The notes: generated by a model from the letters alone, not told the origin. Counted from the first letter of the stretch, positions 9,302-18,850 are shown. The stretch: 32,612 bases of DNA from a candidate division WWE3 bacterium GW2011_GWB1_41_6 (GCA_000997355.1 LCBS01000013.1:1-32612), one strand, 5' to 3'. A program made the numbers and translations.

Positions 9302-10510
9302 ATGAACGACGATCTTAACAGTCAATCAAACATCGATGAGACAGAGTCGTTGGCAGAGCGAACACCTGAACAAACAACACCGCCCCCTCATGTACCCCTT
9401 AACCCACCGGCAACCTCTTCATACCCGGGTTTTAAGGATCTTCTTAAGCAATCGTTAGATATATACAAGAAACACTTTTTCAAGTTTATACGTATACTCG
9501 TATTGTTAGTATTGGTAGCATTAGCATTCCTATTACTCCCTTTTAATAGCATGGAAGGAAGCGGATCTACCCCTAATATATCTTTTCTTATTACCACCCA
9601 GCTAATCAGTAATCTTGTGGGGATCTTTGTGGCTTTGTGGCTGGTTTTCGCCATTAAACAAGCTTTGGATACCGGAGATGTCATTATAAAAGAAGCCTTC
9701 AGATCTACTTTGAGAAATTTATTCCCATATATTTGGGTTGGTTTACTGGTCTATTTCATAGCCTTGCCGGGTTTCTTCTTGCTAATTATACCCGGCGTTA
9801 TTTTGGCAGTTCATTTATCAATGTCACACCTTGTGTTAGTGGATGAAAATATTAAAGGTCTGAATGCCGTAATAAAAAGTATGGATTACGTTAAAGGCAA
9901 AGCATTCTGGGTCATAGGAAATTTTATAGTATTAACAATATTAGCATTAGTTACTTTTGTACCTATTATGTTACTTTTCGCAGGTTTCGGTGAGTTTTTT
10001 TACGGTATAGCAATTTCACTTATTAGCGTCCTTATTTCACCGATACCGTGGATATTCGCATTCTTAATGTTCAGAGCATTAAAAGCTGCTAAAGGTTCGT
10101 ATATACCCGCCCCCACCCGTAAAAGAAGGATTAAGTTTGCATTGCTTGCATTAATTGGATTTGTGGCGCTGCCGGTAATATTTGGAGGTCTGTTATTATC
10201 CACATTAAATCCTAATGAACAGCTTCAAAAAGCCAGAGATTCAAAGAGAGAAAGCGATATTTTAATGATGAGTAATGCGCTTAATACATATTTTACCGAT
10301 AACCAAGAATATCCGGCTAGCCTTAATGAATTAACTCCTAGGTATTTTTCCTATGTACCTGTGGATCCCCTTTCGGGTAAGTCATATACTTATTCGGCAA
10401 CTACAGGCACCGGAGAGAATTATAAATTATGCGCTAATGAGATGGAAGTTTCGGAAAAATTCTGTAAAGACAGCTTTATACCGTCCCGTATTTACGATAC
10501 CGTAAAATAA
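9302..10510 (+). CDS. Polytopic membrane protein fused to a C-terminal pseudopilin (GspG-like) domain
   Basis: Multiple TM segments (LLVLVALAFLLLPF, IWVGLLVYFIALPGFFLLIIPGVILAV etc.), then ARDSKRESDILMMSNALNTYFTDNQEYPASLNELTPRYFSYVPVDPLSGKSYTYSATTGTGENYKLCANEME. Confidence 0.75.
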   Translation: MNDDLNSQSNIDETESLAERTPEQTTPPPHVPLNPPATSSYPGFKDLLKQSLDIYKKHFFKFIRILVLLVLVALAFLLLPFNSMEGSGSTPNISFLITTQLISNLVGIFVALWLVFAIKQALDTGDVIIKEAFRSTLRNLFPYIWVGLLVYFIALPGFFLLIIPGVILAVHLSMSHLVLVDENIKGLNAVIKSMDYVKGKAFWVIGNFIVLTILALVTFVPIMLLFAGFGEFFYGIAISLISVLISPIPWIFAFLMFRALKAAKGSYIPAPTRKRRIKFALLALIGFVALPVIFGGLLLSTLNPNEQLQKARDSKRESDILMMSNALNTYFTDNQEYPASLNELTPRYFSYVPVDPLSGKSYTYSATTGTGENYKLCANEMEVSEKFCKDSFIPSRIYDTVK

Positions 10511-10515
10511 CTTTT

Positions 10516-10591
10516 TGGTCAGGGACCCGAGACTCGAACTCGGAACCTCCGCAACCCGAATGCGGCGCGCTACCAATTGCGCCAGTCCCTG
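10516..10591 (-). tRNA. tRNA-Pro(CGG)
   Basis: Full cloverleaf on minus: CAGGGAC TG GCGC..GCGC G CCGCA TTCGGGT TGCGG AGGTT CCGAG TTCGAGT CTCGG GTCCCTG A CCA. Confidence 0.95.
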
Positions 10592-10628
10592 ACATTAACT
10601 GCAAACCCATTATATACCTTTAAGTTCA

Positions 10629-10704
10629 TGGCGCCCCCACCCAGAGTCGAACTGGGATCTAGGGTTTAGGAAACCCTTGCTCTATCCTCTTAAGCTATGG
10701 GAGC
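10629..10704 (-). tRNA. tRNA-Arg(CCT)
   Basis: Cloverleaf on minus: GCTCCCA ... AGGGT TTCCTAA ACCCT ... CCCAG TTCGACT CTGGG TGGGGGC G CCA. Confidence 0.93.
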
Positions 10705-10845
10705 TTATGCGGCTACAGCATTATATAACAGTTACATATCAATAAAAAGGAAGGGTAGTAATTATATCCTATAGTTGACAAACCTTTAAAGAGGGTTATA
10801 ATCCTAAGCAAAATCCAATACAGAAAGGAAAAAGACCTGAAGACT

Positions 10846-11142
10846 ATGAGATCGCTCACAACATTCAGCCTGTTAACCTTAATTATCCTCCTGCTTCTGG
10901 CTGGGTGTGCGGGTTTAGAAAAAGAACCTGCATACTTGGACGGCAACATGTTGTCTCCCCCGGTTGAAGTAACCGAAGGACTCATCGAAGAAAAATTCCA
11001 AAGCATTGAGGTTGTGGGATGGTGGGTCGCGCCCGGAACAGTAAGCTACACAGTTGAGGTTCCGGAAACAAAAGAGACATGTTTCAAGTCGTTCACAGCT
11101 CTTCCTGGTCAATCATACCCGGTAGAGTACTTTTGCCCCTAA
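10846..11142 (+). CDS. Small putative lipoprotein
   Basis: Signal peptide with lipobox LLLLAGC; upstream AAAGGAAAAAG purine-rich stretch and a TATAAT; followed by an intrinsic terminator. Confidence 0.7.
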   Translation: MRSLTTFSLLTLIILLLLAGCAGLEKEPAYLDGNMLSPPVEVTEGLIEEKFQSIEVVGWWVAPGTVSYTVEVPETKETCFKSFTALPGQSYPVEYFCP

Positions 11143-11151
11143 AGTTTTATC

Positions 11152-11186
11152 AATAGGACAGTATCCCCCACTACTGTCCTATTTTT
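11152..11186 (+). terminator. Rho-independent terminator after the lipoprotein
   Basis: AATAGGACAGTA-TCCCCCAC-TACTGTCCTATTTTTGT perfect hairpin plus T-run. Confidence 0.9.
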
Positions 11187-11240
11187 GTAGATATAAAAAA
11201 GTGATATTGATACTACAACGCTTTTGTGTACAATGGTGGA

Positions 11241-12041
11241 ATGGCAAGTCCGCTACAACACCAACCAAAATCCGTAATACTGGAACACGGTTATATAAAT
11301 GTCTACTCTGAACTTAACCCCAAAGAAAAACGCCAACTTTCATATAAGAGACGTTATAAAAAGGAAAATCCCTCCTGGGATGAGACAATGGTGTACTTGT
11401 CACATAGGTTTTCCGAACTTTGCGGGAACGACGCAGTTGTGCTTGATGCCGGGTGCGGAAACGGAAACTATATCATAGATGAAAACCGCGGTAATATCGC
11501 CTGGGCTGTAGGAGTGGATGTATCCGCCGATTACACGTCAAAAAACATATGTCTGGATGACATCAAAACAGCTGACCTGGGAAAACTTCCTTTTGAGTCG
11601 GATAAGTTTGACATGGTTACCAGCCTTTGGGTGTTAGAACACCTGGAAAACCCGTTGAGAGTATTTGGAGAAATCCATAGAGTGCTTAAACCGGGAGGAG
11701 TGTTCATGTTCGCTACCCCTAACAAGAGCTTTTTACCGTTGAAAATTGTTCACACTATCAAGTTGTCCAGGTTTAATCATTTGTTAAACAGAACACTGTT
11801 CGGCCGCGATAAACAGGATGTATTCCCCGCTTACTACAAAGCCAATACTATTAAGGATATAGCCGGCTTATCTCAGGGGTTGTTTGACATAGATGAACTA
11901 AAGTTGAACTCGGACGTCAGCTATACTTCTTTTAACGAACCTTCTTATTTGATTACCAAAGGACTATTAAAATTACCGGGAGGTTTTAGCCGGTTGATGC
12001 AGCCTCATATTATTGGGGTTTTGAGAAAGAGAAATGCTTAA
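11241..12041 (+). CDS. Class I SAM-dependent methyltransferase
   Basis: VVLDAGCGNGNYI (motif I), DMVTSLWVLEHLENPLRVFGEIHRVLKPGGVFMFATPN. Start at ATG 11241 is preceded by TTGATA-16-TACAAT-6. Confidence 0.88.
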   Translation: MASPLQHQPKSVILEHGYINVYSELNPKEKRQLSYKRRYKKENPSWDETMVYLSHRFSELCGNDAVVLDAGCGNGNYIIDENRGNIAWAVGVDVSADYTSKNICLDDIKTADLGKLPFESDKFDMVTSLWVLEHLENPLRVFGEIHRVLKPGGVFMFATPNKSFLPLKIVHTIKLSRFNHLLNRTLFGRDKQDVFPAYYKANTIKDIAGLSQGLFDIDELKLNSDVSYTSFNEPSYLITKGLLKLPGGFSRLMQPHIIGVLRKRNA

Positions 12042-12100
12042 GTTAAAGACCCGGCAGTTCAAATATTGACTAATTTAGCTAATATGTCTTATATACACAT

Positions 12101-12343
12101 ATGGCCAAAACAATATCAGCATCAAAAGCTAAAAATAACTTCGGATACCTTCTTGAGGAGGTGTATGTGAAGGGAAAATCTATAACAATTACCAAAAACA
12201 ATAAGCCCATTGCCAGAATATCCCCTATCTACAGCTACGAACAAACAGACCCCACCCCTTCCCTCTCGCTAACAGATAGTGAATATAAAAAAGTGATAGC
12301 CGGTGTTAAGGAGTTTCGAGAAACATTTAAGTTCTCATATTAA
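12101..12343 (+). CDS. Phd/YefM-type antitoxin
   Basis: MAKTISASKAKNNFGYLLEEVYVKGKSITITKNNKPIARISP; promoter TTGACT-18-TATATA-5-ATG. Confidence 0.85.
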   Translation: MAKTISASKAKNNFGYLLEEVYVKGKSITITKNNKPIARISPIYSYEQTDPTPSLSLTDSEYKKVIAGVKEFRETFKFSY

Positions 12344-12346
12344 TAA

Positions 12347-12737
12347 ATGAACATTCCACTTGATTCGAACGTATTAATAGACCTGATCATAGGTAAGGTC
12401 AAATTGGATCCTATGCCAAAGGTATTATATAAACCCAGTCGTTTATTCAGAAGTTTTATATGGGTTACTATACGTTAAAAAGCCTGAAAAAGCTCTAGTA
12501 GCGTTCTTAGACGAATGTGGTATCGAAGTATTAGCAATTGGGAGAGACACTGCCAGCCTACATTCCCGACTTAAACTTGAACTTAATAAAAAAGGGCAAC
12601 CACTTCCTGACAATGACCTACTTGTAGCGGCCAGCTGCCTGGAACATAGCATCACTCTTTACACTTTTAATGCTAAACATTTTAATAGAGTTCCGGGTTT
12701 AGAGTTACTGAATACTAAAAACCATCCTGATTTGTGA
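12347..12737 (+). pseudogene. PIN-domain (VapC-like) toxin, frameshifted
   Basis: Frame 1 from ATG 12347: MNIPLDSNVLIDLIIGKVKLDP... stops at 12476-12478. A second frame carries ...INPVVYSEVLYGLLYVKKPEKALVAFLDECGIEVLAIGRDTASLHSRLKLELNKKGQPLPDNDLLVAASCLEHSITLYTFNAKHFNRVPGLELLN to TGA 12735-12737. Confidence 0.85.
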
Positions 12738-12810
12738 GTATGTGGAATTTCTTTACATGTAAGTCTGTAGCTTACGGACGCCGATACCACTCCTTCTCCG
12801 AGCTTTCCTT

Positions 12811-12868
12811 CAAAAAAACAACCCCTCGCACGGTCAACTTTAATTACAGTTGTCAACCAAGGAGGGGT
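12811..12868 (-). terminator. Intrinsic terminator downstream of the small orphan gene
   Basis: ACCCCTC (12821-12827) pairs with GAGGGGT (12862-12868); minus-strand T-run from aaaaaaa at 12812-12818. Confidence 0.75.
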
Positions 12869-12892
12869 CTTTTGAGCTGGGTTGTAAGGTAT

Positions 12893-13099
12893 TTAAGCTT
12901 CGGTATAGTCTTCAAAAACAAGCACTAACCCAGAAGCAGTGTGGCGAATAGAGGAGATTTTGTGCCAAACGCCATTAACTTCTACCTCTTCACCAACATG
13001 CGGACGCTCGGCCAAAGTTACGGTGCCTTCGGTGACCTTGGGCGTATCTTCCATAAAAACTGGCCGAGTAAACACGGGCAACAAGTATTTATATTGCAT
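12893..13099 (-). CDS. Small protein of unknown function (about 68 aa)
   Basis: ORF with upstream AAAGGAG spaced 6 nt from ATG at 13099, and a terminator downstream. Confidence 0.65.
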   Translation of the reverse strand: MQYKYLLPVFTRPVFMEDTPKVTEGTVTLAERPHVGEEVEVNGVWHKISSIRHTASGLVLVFEDYTEA

Positions 13100-13337
13100 G
13101 GAAAACTCCTTTATTTTGGAATATGCAGATTTTAACATACTATAGGTGCAGCGCCAAATCTATCACACCACATAAAAGAAAAGCCTAGAACCACAACTTA
13201 AAACATTAGATACAAAGTTAGCAAACCTTTTGGATGTGTAAATTGAGGGAAATTTAGATAAAAGTTATATAACGATAAAAAACAATCTTCCCTTTGAATG
13301 GGTGCATTTAGCCTCTAAAAGTGGTGATTTTGATACA

Positions 13338-13429
13338 TGGCGGAGGGGGTGGGATTCGAACCCACGATGAGCTTGCACCCATGGAAGTTTTCAAGACTTC
13401 TGCACTAGACCGGACTATGCGACCCCTCC
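13338..13429 (-). tRNA. tRNA-Ser(TGA)
   Basis: GGAGGGG ... GAAGT CTTGAAA ACTTC, long variable arm, GTGGG TTCGAAT CCCAC, CCCCTCC G CCA on minus. Confidence 0.93.
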
Positions 13430-13497
13430 CTATAGGTCTTACTCTACCTAAACTGATCAAAGAGATTATATCAATAATATCAGGAAAATACTGTCTA

Positions 13498-14469
13498 CTA
13501 ACCCACCAAGATCTTATGTATCTGCGAAAACATACTCACCACATAAGTCGCGGCATAAATACTGTAAGAATCAACTCCTTCATCATCTTTAAAAATCCAC
13601 GGCTCCGTCATAACCTCAATGTTATCCCCCGTTCCTTTATACTTAAATACCGGCTGGATCTCGTAATCCTCAATATACTCCGATGCTTCATCAACCGGAT
13701 ACGAACTGCGGATCAATACTTTAGGCATGCCTTGCAAACCCATCGACATTTCCATCAGCTCGCCATCGGACTTGAGACGTTCGGCTATAGTGTCTTTCCC
13801 TGCGACGTCGCCTTCTTTGGAGTAATAACGAGCCTTCTCATACCCCGGACAAACCGCATTATCACAAACCAGATAATACTCCCCGGTTTCCGTATCATGC
13901 CTTACGAACTTGCCGGGGTTCGTGAGCATATTCTTGGAGGTTTTGCACACCGGACACACTACCCTGCCCCTGATGCGCATGTCGATAATTTCCTCGGCTA
14001 CATCAATAAAAATAAAAAAATCAGGATCATTACGGTAATTGATAAGATCCCTAAAATATAACGAGTACGAAATTTGATCAAGGCTTCGCGGCATCCCGTC
14101 AACAAATAATGCCTTTTTTCCTACCCTATCTATCTCCCTTTTTAATAGTGTCAGCATCAGTTCGGACGGAACGGAAACCCTGTCATTACTACGGTTTAAT
14201 AAGGCTTTTATAGCCTCTTCAGCCGATATATAACCTCTGTAATGCTTGTCAATATATGACAGAAGTTCCTTCCCCGCATAAGTTCCTTTACCTGCAATCT
14301 TTTTGGCCAACATATAACCCACAAAACTGTTGTGTTCCAAATACTCTTTAACCTCATCAATTTTTGAACCAAGTTTCGCGTGGAAATACTGCAGTCTTTC
14401 AGCGGGATCGGTCAGGTTATAGGTTCGGCCATCTGATAATTCTTTTGTGTTGAAGTAAGGAAAGTTCAT
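13498..14469 (-). CDS. Adenylate-kinase-like nucleotide kinase with zinc-ribbon-like LID and atypical P-loop
   Basis: AGKGTYAGKELLSYI, FVDGMPRSLDQ, FIDVAEEIIDMRIRGRVVCPVCKT...LVCDNAVCPGY; C-terminal extension. Confidence 0.75.
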   Translation of the reverse strand: MNFPYFNTKELSDGRTYNLTDPAERLQYFHAKLGSKIDEVKEYLEHNSFVGYMLAKKIAGKGTYAGKELLSYIDKHYRGYISAEEAIKALLNRSNDRVSVPSELMLTLLKREIDRVGKKALFVDGMPRSLDQISYSLYFRDLINYRNDPDFFIFIDVAEEIIDMRIRGRVVCPVCKTSKNMLTNPGKFVRHDTETGEYYLVCDNAVCPGYEKARYYSKEGDVAGKDTIAERLKSDGELMEMSMGLQGMPKVLIRSSYPVDEASEYIEDYEIQPVFKYKGTGDNIEVMTEPWIFKDDEGVDSYSIYAATYVVSMFSQIHKILVG

Positions 14470-14493
14470 TCCGTAAAATTCTACAACAAAATT

Positions 14494-15075
14494 CTAGTAT
14501 AGATAGAGATCTTCGTGAACTCTTTTGTACGACATTATTTCATCTTCCTTGAACCAAAGTTTAATCTCATCTTCAGCTTCCTCAGAAGTGCCCGAAGCAT
14601 GTATTAAATTAAACACCGAACGGCTCCTCCTGTTCGCAGCTAAAGCAGAGTCCAGTGAAAAATCACCCCGGATAGTGCCTGCATTTGCTTTCAAGGGAAT
14701 AGTATTGCCAACCAAAGAGCGGACCCTCTCAACCGCATTCACACCTTCAAAAACTATCGCGAGGACCGGCCCGGATTTTAAGAATTCTTCGTTCCATTTC
14801 TTTACTATTTCCCCTACTTCCAATGGATCCATTGTTCCCATGTTCTCCATCAGGTCAATCCCGTTTTGAACACATTCATCTATTGTTCTCTGCCCGACGA
14901 TAACTTTCCATTTCTCAGTATTTGGGTAGTGTTTTCCGGCAAGTTCGTCATCGGCTTGCACTAATTTAACCGCAACGATCTTAAGACCGGCGCGTTCAAA
15001 CCTATGCATAATCTCCCCGACTATACCTCTTTTTACCGCATCCGGCTTCATTAAAACGAGTGATCTTTGCACCAT
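14494..15075 (-). CDS. ndk: Nucleoside diphosphate kinase
   Basis: MVQRSLVLMKPDAVKRGIVGEIMHRFERAGLKIVAVKL; NLIHASGTSEEAEDEIKLWF (active-site His). ATG 15075 has an SD (GGAGGA). Confidence 0.93.
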   Translation of the reverse strand: MVQRSLVLMKPDAVKRGIVGEIMHRFERAGLKIVAVKLVQADDELAGKHYPNTEKWKVIVGQRTIDECVQNGIDLMENMGTMDPLEVGEIVKKWNEEFLKSGPVLAIVFEGVNAVERVRSLVGNTIPLKANAGTIRGDFSLDSALAANRRSRSVFNLIHASGTSEEAEDEIKLWFKEDEIMSYKRVHEDLYLY

Positions 15076-15114
15076 GGGAAGTTCCTCCAAACTAAATTTA
15101 GTCAAAATATCGTA

Positions 15115-16173
15115 TTATTCTAACATAACCTCTTCTACCGTAAAATCCCTGTTCTCATATATTTTTAGAACTGCGAATCTTGGTGTTTGTATGTTCCTGG
15201 TATCCGTAATTGCCCCCACAACATAGTGAGTTAAATTCGAGTTTACCGGATCCTCATACTCACTATACTGATGGTGATCGGCCGCGATAATAGCCTCAAC
15301 ACCGGAGTTCCTTATCATATCAAGGATCTTTCCCGCCTGCTCTTTAACTTTCATTACTTCTTCCCCATTAACAACGCCCATTACCCTATCGTTTACCGGA
15401 TGGTATAGCGGCTGTGATAGAACCACAAAATCAGCGTCCGTTAATTCGTTCTCAAACCAACTCATTTGAACATCGGATACCGTTGAATAATTAGCACTGT
15501 TATCGAATAAAACAAATTTATTATCACCAACTGTCACACTATGGTAGTTCTTATTAAATACGTTCAAAAAGTTTTCAGGACCTACACTTTTCCACAGGTC
15601 ATGGTCCCCCGAAATGGCATAATACTTAAGACCTGAGCTATCCAAAACGCCTTTTGCTTCCCTTAACGTTTCCAGTAGACCCAGATCCGTAAGGTCCCCA
15701 AGGTGGAATACATAATCCGGTTTTATTTCTTTGGCCATCTCCAGCGATTTTTTTAGTAATTCCGTCTTATCGTGGGAATCAGCCAAGAGGACGATACTTG
15801 CAAGAACTACGGACTCGGATTCATCGGCGGTCAGATTTTCCACACTGCTGCCGGCAACGGAACCGGTAGAACTATAATCCTGTTCAAGAACACCGCCTGA
15901 ACCGTTAACACCTGTAGTAAGCGTATTTCCTGCAGGGAATTTCGAGACAATCTTGCTAACCGCCTTCCCAAATTGCTCACTATCGATTCCTGCTAATTCC
16001 AGATAAGGTGCAAGTGTCTGAGTTAAAGTACGCGCATCAAGAGAGGACACTTCTTTAACAAAATATGATATGCCAAGAACAAACGCCGTCAATACAACTA
16101 TTGAGACCAGCATTCGCACACCGCGAAATAGAATGCCAGGTTCGTGTTTTTTATTTTTCTTGTACCTTGCCAT
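15115..16173 (-). CDS. Membrane-anchored calcineurin-like metallophosphoesterase
   Basis: N-terminal TM; LLADSHD, VFHLGDLTDLG, YAISGDHD motifs, AADHHQY. Confidence 0.85.
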   Translation of the reverse strand: MARYKKNKKHEPGILFRGVRMLVSIVVLTAFVLGISYFVKEVSSLDARTLTQTLAPYLELAGIDSEQFGKAVSKIVSKFPAGNTLTTGVNGSGGVLEQDYSSTGSVAGSSVENLTADESESVVLASIVLLADSHDKTELLKKSLEMAKEIKPDYVFHLGDLTDLGLLETLREAKGVLDSSGLKYYAISGDHDLWKSVGPENFLNVFNKNYHSVTVGDNKFVLFDNSANYSTVSDVQMSWFENELTDADFVVLSQPLYHPVNDRVMGVVNGEEVMKVKEQAGKILDMIRNSGVEAIIAADHHQYSEYEDPVNSNLTHYVVGAITDTRNIQTPRFAVLKIYENRDFTVEEVMLE

Positions 16174-16197
16174 ACGTATACCTATTATAAACTAAAT

Positions 16198-18078
16198 TTA
16201 CATCCGTTCTATTGTCGCTATACCTAATAAATGTAAACCTGTTTTTAATACCTGATTGACGCTTTTTGTTATATATAGGCGTTTTTTACGCAACGAGGTT
16301 TCTGCGGTGAGTATCGGGAGCTCTACATATAAAGTATTGTATGCCTGAGCAAGATGCAGTAGATAGTGGCAGATTACGTGAGGAGCCAGTTCCTCGGAAG
16401 CCGTTGCCACATCTTCCGGGAATACGTGCAGTTGTCTTAGAACAGCCTCTTCCAGGTGGTGCGGGGCATTCAATTTATCAATTTCAAGAACGAAGTGGTC
16501 AGGATTGAAAGAATAATCCGATTTCTCCAGGACCGAGCATGTCCGGGCATAAGTATATTGAAGGTAAGGCCCGGTATCCCCGCTCAATGAGATAGATTTC
16601 TCTTTATCGTAGATAATATCCCTGCCAAGATTTTGCTTCAGGATGCTGTATTTTAATGCCGCTATTGCTATTTTATCGGCAATTTCCTTAACATTTTCCT
16701 GAGGAACACGGTATTCCTGAGACTCCATCTTCTCCAACACAACATCCCTGACATTATTTAGCAGTAAGTCACCGGCTATAACATCTCCTGTCCGTGAAGA
16801 CATTTTGCCGCTGGTGAGCTTCATCATTCCGTGAGGAATGTGCAAAGTACGTGCCCCAAGATCAGGATCGATCAAAGATAAAGCTTTCAGAACAACTTTA
16901 AAATACTCGGCCACCTCTTCCGCTGTAATAATAATTGATATATCATAAGGAAAATCGCGGTTTTTAAGCAGTGCCAGTCCAAGATCTTTTGCCTCGTAGG
17001 TCGGCAGGTTCACGGAGTTAACGAACACCCTTGTGTGCAAACCATAGTTATCGCCTCTAAAAACTACTGCGTTATCACTTTTTTCGAACACACCTTTACC
17101 CAGCCATTCACTTACCAGTTCGTAACCGAATTCCCCTGCCATACTCTCAAAGTAATAGAGATCAAAGTGAGTTCCAAGACGTTTATAAACAGTCTCAAAG
17201 TATTCCAAGCTCCAACCCCGTCCGGTAGTATAAACTTCCTTTACCCGCGTATATAAAGCACCTGAGGCATCCACATCACCAAGTGACTTTTTATAGTCAA
17301 CTAAAGGCTTCCAACTCCCCGTTTCGGCCATATGTTCCTGGGCTACCACATAAACTATTGAGTTTATCTGCCTAATCTCTTGTTGAGCGGATTCATCGTC
17401 ATTGAAGAAAGCGGCACCTCTGGCGTAGCCGCGTCCTAAATAATCAATTCTTTCTGTCAGAGGTTTTCCAGCAAGGTTCCCTACTTCCAGGCCGTCTTCG
17501 TTCATTAAATGAATAAGACCCCAGATAGCCTTTGCAACATGAAGTCCAACGTCACCTTGGTAATTAGCGCGTTTTAAATTTGCTCCGTTAAACTCAACAA
17601 GCCGGCTGATCGACTCTCCTATACTATTACTCATCAAATGTCCAATGTGAAAAACCTTGAACGGGTTCGGGTCGGTGTACTCAACTATGACATTCTTACC
17701 TTTATAGGAACTCTTATCGTATACCCCATAATTATCGGCGGTTCCTAAAATCAGGTAGAGTACATAGTGTAACCACTCACTACTAAGTTCGAGGTTTATA
17801 AATCCTGGCGGAGCGGCTTCTATCCGTTCGAATATTTTATGTTCTTTACCGTGTTTTTCGAAAGTAAGGTTATATTGGGTTAACTTATAGGAGACATTTT
17901 TGGCAATCTCCAACGGCTTTTGCTTGACCTCACTTGCTAGTTCCAACGCCACGTTCGTTGAGTAGTCCCCGTGATTTTCGTTGGCAGGACGCTCTATGGT
18001 AAGCTTTTCCAGTTTGACATCATAAAGATCCAGAACCGCGGCTTTTATTTTTTCTTCAAGCAAGGACAATATATCCAT
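16198..18078 (-). CDS. argS: Arginyl-tRNA synthetase
   Basis: VEYTDPNPFKVFHIGHLMSNSIGESISRLVEFNGANLKRANYQGDVGLHVAK; LTSGKMSSRTGDVI. Confidence 0.95.
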   Translation of the reverse strand: MDILSLLEEKIKAAVLDLYDVKLEKLTIERPANENHGDYSTNVALELASEVKQKPLEIAKNVSYKLTQYNLTFEKHGKEHKIFERIEAAPPGFINLELSSEWLHYVLYLILGTADNYGVYDKSSYKGKNVIVEYTDPNPFKVFHIGHLMSNSIGESISRLVEFNGANLKRANYQGDVGLHVAKAIWGLIHLMNEDGLEVGNLAGKPLTERIDYLGRGYARGAAFFNDDESAQQEIRQINSIVYVVAQEHMAETGSWKPLVDYKKSLGDVDASGALYTRVKEVYTTGRGWSLEYFETVYKRLGTHFDLYYFESMAGEFGYELVSEWLGKGVFEKSDNAVVFRGDNYGLHTRVFVNSVNLPTYEAKDLGLALLKNRDFPYDISIIITAEEVAEYFKVVLKALSLIDPDLGARTLHIPHGMMKLTSGKMSSRTGDVIAGDLLLNNVRDVVLEKMESQEYRVPQENVKEIADKIAIAALKYSILKQNLGRDIIYDKEKSISLSGDTGPYLQYTYARTCSVLEKSDYSFNPDHFVLEIDKLNAPHHLEEAVLRQLHVFPEDVATASEELAPHVICHYLLHLAQAYNTLYVELPILTAETSLRKKRLYITKSVNQVLKTGLHLLGIATIERM

Positions 18079-18094
18079 GCATGGATAATAGCAC

Positions 18095-18850
18095 TTAAAA
18101 CGCTTTTATCTCAACAGTTCCCTGCATATCTGTCCTGTAAATTTCCGAACCTATTCCTCCCAAGAAATCTAAAACTTCTTCATCCGGTAGACCGAACTTG
18201 TTTCCCTCGCCCACCTGTATGACCGCATAGCGGGGTGTATACTTTCTTAGAAACGACTTATCCAACCCTGTCTTAGATCCGTGGTGCGAAACTTTAAGTA
18301 TATCGAGACCGTTTTGTATAAGATTGTCTAATTTACCCTTATCAAGCGAGCTTAGTACTGTGGAACCGGCATCACCTGTCAGTAATACCTCAAAAAATCC
18401 ATAATCTGCCAGAATAACAGTAGAGGTATCGTTTATATCAGATGGTGTATAGCTCTTTTCAGGAGGCCATAGTACATGCAGTTCCAGGCCGTCAATACGC
18501 AATAAATCCCCTTTATACAATTTCTTATACGTTCCTGCCGTACACCTTTTAAGTATCCTTTCCAGGCCGACTGAGTGGTCAGCGTGTTCATGGGTTAATA
18601 TGACAACATCCAAATGACATCCGCTAAGGAGGCGTTGGCGTTCGAACAGCAACCGATCCGCTGTATAATCCCCGCCCCCGTCAATTAAAATAAACTTCCC
18701 GGCGGTGGTAGTTATTAATATTGAATCCCCCTGCCCGACATCCAAAAACTCGAAAGTCATTCCTCTACTCTCACGGTTTGATAAAGTGTTCGACAATATG
18801 CTTACCAGGATATATAAAATATAAATTAGCGCGAGTGATCTGAAATGCAT
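18095..18850 (-). CDS. ComEC C-terminal-type metallo-beta-lactamase-fold protein
   Basis: TFEFLDVGQGDSILITTTAGKFILIDGGG, LTHEHADHSVGL, LKVSHHGSKTGLDKSFL. Confidence 0.88.
   Translation of the reverse strand: MHFRSLALIYILYILVSILSNTLSNRESRGMTFEFLDVGQGDSILITTTAGKFILIDGGGDYTADRLLFERQRLLSGCHLDVVILTHEHADHSVGLERILKRCTAGTYKKLYKGDLLRIDGLELHVLWPPEKSYTPSDINDTSTVILADYGFFEVLLTGDAGSTVLSSLDKGKLDNLIQNGLDILKVSHHGSKTGLDKSFLRKYTPRYAVIQVGEGNKFGLPDEEVLDFLGGIGSEIYRTDMQGTVEIKAF

Noticed and set aside
12443-12856. Minus ORFs 12443-12655 and 12659-12856
   Set aside because: Antisense to the PIN toxin remnant or overlapping the terminator; no domain or start signal.
13321-14061. 246-aa plus-strand ORF
   Set aside because: Runs through tRNA-Ser and antisense to the AK-like gene; no recognisable domain.
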